The notes under the pieces are model-generated. The model was not told where the DNA came from. It ran no database searches and worked only from the letters and a program-made list of their open reading frames with translations. This document shows, in pieces, positions 60,363 to 64,000 of a DNA stretch of 64,000 nt. The stretch's first letter is position 1; each line of letters opens with the position of its first letter. The stretch covers positions 37,405,501 through 37,469,500 of the forward strand of contig CM066735.1 of assembly GCA_033961575.1 (NCBI GenBank), in the 5' to 3' direction. Origin of the DNA: Aselliscus stoliczkanus. Taxonomy: Eukaryota > Chordata > Mammalia > Chiroptera > Hipposideridae. Position numbers and translations under genes: made by a program.

Positions 60363-61194
60363 ATCAAGGTGTTTTGAAATCATGGCGGCAAGTCTAGAAA
60401 GGAAAAAGCTAACAGGAAAAAGTCAACCAATTTGTGAAACTGAAGAATATAAATATCCATTCCAGGAGAATACTCAAGTTCTATATTGAAATATGAGCAG
60501 TCTCAAGCAATGAAGAAGCTGAGTGCTGCCTGAGCTACCGGACAGGTTGTCAAGCTCACTTATATAAAAGACAAACCAAAGCCCCAGGTAAAGATCTGAC
60601 AGGAAAGACACAAGACATTTTCAGATTTGGGCAGTCTGTTACTTACACAGACAGGGCAAAGAAGAATAAAGCTGAGGGGCCAGCTCCCTGCGGTCCTTGT
60701 CCCACACACCAAAGGGGTAAGATGCCTGCAACACAAGTTGGGGGAGGCCCTGTGGCTGGGGAGCCAGTGCTTGGCTCGAACTAAGCAGTTTCATATCCTG
60801 CAGCTCTAGTGTGAGGGGGCAGGGTAGAAAGCTCCATGGGTCATCAGAACCCAGGAGGTGATGAGAAACTGTGTCATGACAACTTCCCAGGACAGGCAGA
60901 GAAGTGAGCGGCAGATGGCCTCCTAGCAGCTCCTCAGAGACCTCACCTTCTCTCGGGTTCCCCCAGGCGCACGAGTTGTACCGCCAAGACTGATACGCAG
61001 TAGTTGAAGCATTTGCCTATACAGATACATGCAAGGTCAACAGGGTGCCAAGGCCTTTCCCCTATACAAACCACGAACAAAAACAGTCCATTCCTTGACT
61101 CCTGCACCACTCTACAAAGCACTGTAGACCAATTACACCAATAGATCAGTTACACCAATGAAGGGTTCAAGTACAAATGGGATGCCGTTTTGGA

Positions 61195-61620
61195 TTATTC
61201 AATGGTGACCCATGTGGCAATAGGGTTTGACTCCATTTTTTGATGTTTGTTGGCTGATAGCTTTTAAGCGTCACCCACCCCACCCCCCTTCCTTTTCTGC
61301 CCGATACCTGGGCAAGCTGATGCGAAAGCCTTGGTGCTCCCTCCTTGTAGCCAGCGGGGAGCTCACACCAGGTGCGGGACCCCTCACCTTGGCCCTACAT
61401 AAAGCACCAAAGTAGTTTCCTTTCCCTTTCTCTCAGGTCCTCTTCTGACAGCTCAGGATGCCCACACTGCTCTCAACAGAAAGCCTCATTATGCGGGTAA
61501 TAAATCTTTCATATCCTTTTGGTGTATGTGCAATGTTATCAGTCTTGACATCCAAACAGGGTCTTGAGAGTGGGGTCCAACTCGTATCTGTATAGTGGCC
61601 AAAACACATGTCCTATTTAA
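61195..61620 (+). repeat. Possible solo LTR of an endogenous retrovirus
   Basis: The segment has LTR-like punctuation: a CTACATAAAGCACC TATA-like box near 61397, AATAAATCTTTCATATCC about 100 bases later as a polyadenylation signal, and a G/T-rich follow-on with GGGGTCCAACTCG. No gag, pol or env-like frame is nearby and no second LTR was seen. Family and exact limits unknown. Confidence 0.35.
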
Positions 61621-61950
61621 CATCTATGATGATGTGTATTCTTGCCCTGATGGTTCCTTTTAAACCACTCAAGTAAAACTGTCTGAAAGTACAGACTGAA
61701 AGTTGTCCTCATACCTATCTGCTTATTTGACTGTCAAGAACAGAGGAAATGCAGTTTTACAGAGAATGAAGAAGTCATTGTTCTTGTTAACGATTTGGAC
61801 ATTTTGTTAAGAAAGAGAATAGAAACCTGAACTAGGGTGCCAGGTTCACAGGGCTCAGTGATTCTGGGCTCAGCCTTGACCCTCTGCACTTCACTCCACT
61901 CGTGCACCCAAGGTTTCCAAATTTGAGCTTCTGCTCCAATCCTTCTTTTT

Positions 61951-62070
61951 GTTTTTTTGTTTTTTTATTTTTTTTTTGAGGGCAGTGTCACTGGCCCTCA
62001 TATGTGGGACCGAACCGTGGCGGCTGGTTTCCCAAGCCAGCGCTTAACCACCGAGCCACTCGGCCGGCCG
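61951..62070 (-). repeat. Short bat SINE with 15-bp target duplication
   Basis: CCAATCCTTCTTTTT occurs at 61936-61950 and again at 62071-62085. Between them are a T-rich run, GAGGGCAGTGTCACTGGCCC and a head ending GGCCGGCCG. The identical duplication suggests a relatively young insertion. Confidence 0.95.
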
Positions 62071-62480
62071 CCAATCCTTCTTTTTAGGGTCAGATTCCTA
62101 TTTCTAAATTACAGTTTACTACGCATAGCTGGAGAACTTACAGATATTTCTACTAAAAAATTATCTCAACATCTGTCTCCCCAGCTTGGCCTCCTACTTT
62201 CCCTATACTGGTTAATGCCATCATCCCCCACTTGTTTTCCCAAGTTAGACACTGGAGAGTCGCCCTTGGTTCCTCCTTCCTCCCCATCTCCCATGTCCCA
62301 TGTGCTCATCCATTACCGAGCCCTGCCTGTACTGCCTCATAGTAAGGCTGAATTCATCCCTCTTGTTGCCCAAGCCTTTACTTGAAAATTCCTACTGGCA
62401 ACCACTAAAAGACCCTCTTAAAAATAATTTCTTTTCAATTTATATATGCACAGAGGGCACGTTCAAAATATTCAAAAGAG

Positions 62481-62894
62481 GGGCTGGACGAGTGGCACGT
62501 CGATTAAGAGTTGGCTTGGGATGTCAGCTCTGAGCAGCAGGGCCCGGGTTTGGATCCCAGTTGCACCCTCTACAGCAAAGATGGTGAACAACAGCTTGAC
62601 CTGGAGCTGGGCCACCGTGAGTGGCCAGACACGGCGTAGGCTGCAGCCCCTGCTGCAGTGGACTGCTGTAAGCTACCATGAGTAGCCAGCAGCCAGCATG
62701 AGTGGCCGGCAACTGGTGTGAGCCGCCGTGAGTGGCCATCCAATGGCTAGTGACAGATCCGCCTCAGCCAAGAAGAGGGCAATGATCACAATACCAACAT
62801 GGGCCAGTGAAGTGACGTCCTCCAGAGCTAGACTGAAGAACAAAAAAGGACAGCAACTTGTCTGTTCTCCTTCCCCAATTCCACCCCCCCAAAA
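62481..62894 (+). repeat. Full-length long bat SINE with 15-bp target duplication
   Basis: AAATATTCAAAAGAG occurs at 62466-62480 and 62895-62909. The element begins GGGCTGGACGAGTGGCACGT and has a body of repeated GTGAGTGGCC-like units (62610-62745). Its tail contains 'CTAGACTGAAGAAC', GACAGCAACTTGTCTGTTC and CCTTCCCCAATTCC, then poly-A. It is the plus-strand counterpart of 22381-22849. Confidence 0.95.
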
Positions 62895-62909
62895 AAATAT
62901 TCAAAAGAG

Positions 62910-63330
62910 AATACCGTGAGAATGCATTTTTCCCTTCATGCCTGTCCCAGCTTGTATTGTACCCCTTCCGCAGCCAGCCTATGAATATACTTATCTATTT
63001 TTATATGCTGAGGGAGAGCTTGTCTATACCTTTCTTTGAAACATAAATGATAGTTCCCTGTAACACGCTGTTGATACAGCTGTGTTTTTTCACTTAAAAT
63101 ATGTATGTCTCTTATTTTTTATTTCAAGGCCCGCCAACTTCCTCAGTCCTTCCACTGCCACATGGCATTCCTTTCCTGGGAAGTATGCAATTTAACCAGT
63201 GCCTAGTGATGAACATTTGGGTCACTTCCAATCTTTTGTTAAGCAACAATATGTCATCTTGTCTTCTACTGCTGCCTCTCATCTTTCGCAATGATACCAG
63301 AAAAATGGTTCTCAAATTTGTTATGAGTAA
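62910..63330 (+). repeat. Old L1-like fragment
   Basis: 'CCAGCCTATGAATATACTTA', TTTTTTCACTTAAAATATGT and 'TGAACATTTGGGTCACTTCC' suggest a diverged old L1 into which the 62481 SINE inserted. Confidence 0.45.
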
Positions 63331-63358
63331 AAGCCTATGAATATTAAATTCTGATTAA

Positions 63359-63380
63359 AATATATATATATATATATATT
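63359..63380 (+). repeat. TA dinucleotide repeat
   Basis: About eleven TA units before TTTTAATTTC. Confidence 0.95.
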
Positions 63381-63557
63381 TTAATTTCTCACTTGAGTTC
63401 CTTAATACATTCCCAAAATTCAGGAAGTAAGGCAAAGACCTTTGAGTAAATTGCTAATAGTACAATGTAAATAACATTTTAAGCTGATTTAGTTTGTTTC
63501 TTTACTGAAGAAGTGTCATTAAAAAAGTAGTCTTTCTAACTAGTTAAGTCTTTTTAT

Positions 63558-63748
63558 AGCTTTATTTTTTTTAATTTTATTGGGGAACAGCCATGGTCAT
63601 TGGTTACACATTGCTTTCATGCTGCAATGGCATAGTTGACTCCTTTAGGGAGGGTGCAGCTCACAGTGGCCCATGTGGGGATTGAACTGGCAATTTTGTT
63701 GTTATCAGCATGACACTCTAACCAACTGAGCTAACCGGTCACTCCCGC
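63558..63748 (-). repeat. tRNA-derived SINE, third variant
   Basis: It begins (plus strand) TTATTTTTTTTAATTTTATT, then GGGGAACAGCCATGGTCATT, 'CAGTGGCCCATGTGGGGATT' and GAACTGGCAATTTTGTTGTT, with a head CTCTAACCAACTGAGCTAAC. Head and body differ from the other two subfamilies. Confidence 0.8.
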
Positions 63749-63863
63749 TCTATTTCTTACTCTGAGTGTGTGTGTATGTGTTACAAACTATGCGTGCACA
63801 GAGGTATTAGAGTACATATGATGAGGAGTAAGACCAGATCACAATTAAGATGTTCTTTCCTCT

Positions 63864-64000
63864 GGGGCCGGCTGAGGGGCGCATTGGTTAGGAGCTGGCT
63901 TGGGATGCCAGCTCTGAGCAGACAGGCCCTGGTTTGGATCCCACATATGAGGGCCAGTGACACTGCCCTCTACAGCTAAGATGGCAAACAACAGCTTTGG
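63864..64000 (+). repeat. Bat SINE head, cut by window end
   Basis: GGGGCCGGCTGAGGGGCGCA, GGAGCTGGCTTGGGATGCCA, then 'ATATGAGGGCCAGTGACACT' and CTACAGCTAAGATGG. Same subfamily as the 1-281 copy; tail lies beyond base 64000. Confidence 0.93.

Larger units (their letters stand above)
56248..64000 (-). other. FNIP2: FNIP2 intron (at least 7.75 kb, runs off the window)
   Basis: No further FNIP2 exon was found. It holds six bat SINEs in about 6.5 kb (57513, 57869, 61951, 62481, 63558, 63864), MIR and L1 pieces and a possible LTR. The remainder is unrecognised. Confidence 0.85.

Noticed and set aside
1..64000. CRISPR arrays, operons, prokaryotic defence systems or an intact viral gene
   Set aside because: Spliced vertebrate exons and mammalian repeats dominate; no regularly spaced repeats or tightly packed coding frames exist.

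Overview
The window is mammalian nuclear DNA, almost certainly from a bat (Chiroptera). The evidence is the repeat complement. At least eleven tRNA-derived SINE copies are present. Many share the same head, with a GGCCGGCC-type 5' end and an A/B-box-like core, and two tails end in the bat VES-like signature 'CCTTCCCCAATTCCCCAATA'. They lie on a background of ordinary mammal-wide repeats (MIR, L2, old L1, MER5A, MER20). I lean towards a Yinpterochiropteran bat such as a horseshoe or roundleaf bat, but that is a guess from repeat style.

The main gene is FNIP2 (folliculin-interacting protein 2), on the minus strand. Its last ten coding exons can be read from right to left: 56118-56247, 49668-49869, 49252-49340, 47297-47443, 47010-47179, 39995-41324 (a 1.33 kb disordered-region exon), 38954-39110, 24922-25122, 20472-20587 and 18520-18598 (stop codon). 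Every junction has a GT donor, an AG acceptor and matching codon phase. Together they encode about 873 residues of an expected protein of roughly 1,100. The exons for the N-terminal ~240 residues lie beyond the right edge. A 3'UTR of about 3.7 kb follows, with a candidate polyadenylation signal at 14864-14869.

On the plus strand, left of the FNIP2 3' end, one 184-bp coding exon (9627-9810) has good splice sites and a 61-codon open frame. I assign it to SPMIP2 (C4orf45, a sperm microtubule inner protein), because that gene is the tail-to-tail neighbour of FNIP2 in other mammals. Its terminal exon was not found and may lie antisense inside FNIP2.

Layout: 1-9.6 kb, non-coding flank or SPMIP2 intron with repeats; 9.6 kb, SPMIP2 exon; 9.8-14.8 kb, non-coding and repeat-rich; 14.8-18.5 kb, FNIP2 3'UTR; 18.5-56.2 kb, FNIP2 exons and introns; 56.2-64 kb, FNIP2 intron with a dense SINE cluster.

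The most unusual item is a 372-bp element at 20839-21210. It has near-identical ~24-bp terminal inverted repeats, TA flanks and a short remnant resembling a mariner-type transposase N-terminus, so it is an internally deleted Tc1/mariner transposon. I see no operon, CRISPR array, toxin system or intact viral gene. Nothing here amounts to a new biological system; the interest lies in transposons, SINE architecture and possible regulatory elements.
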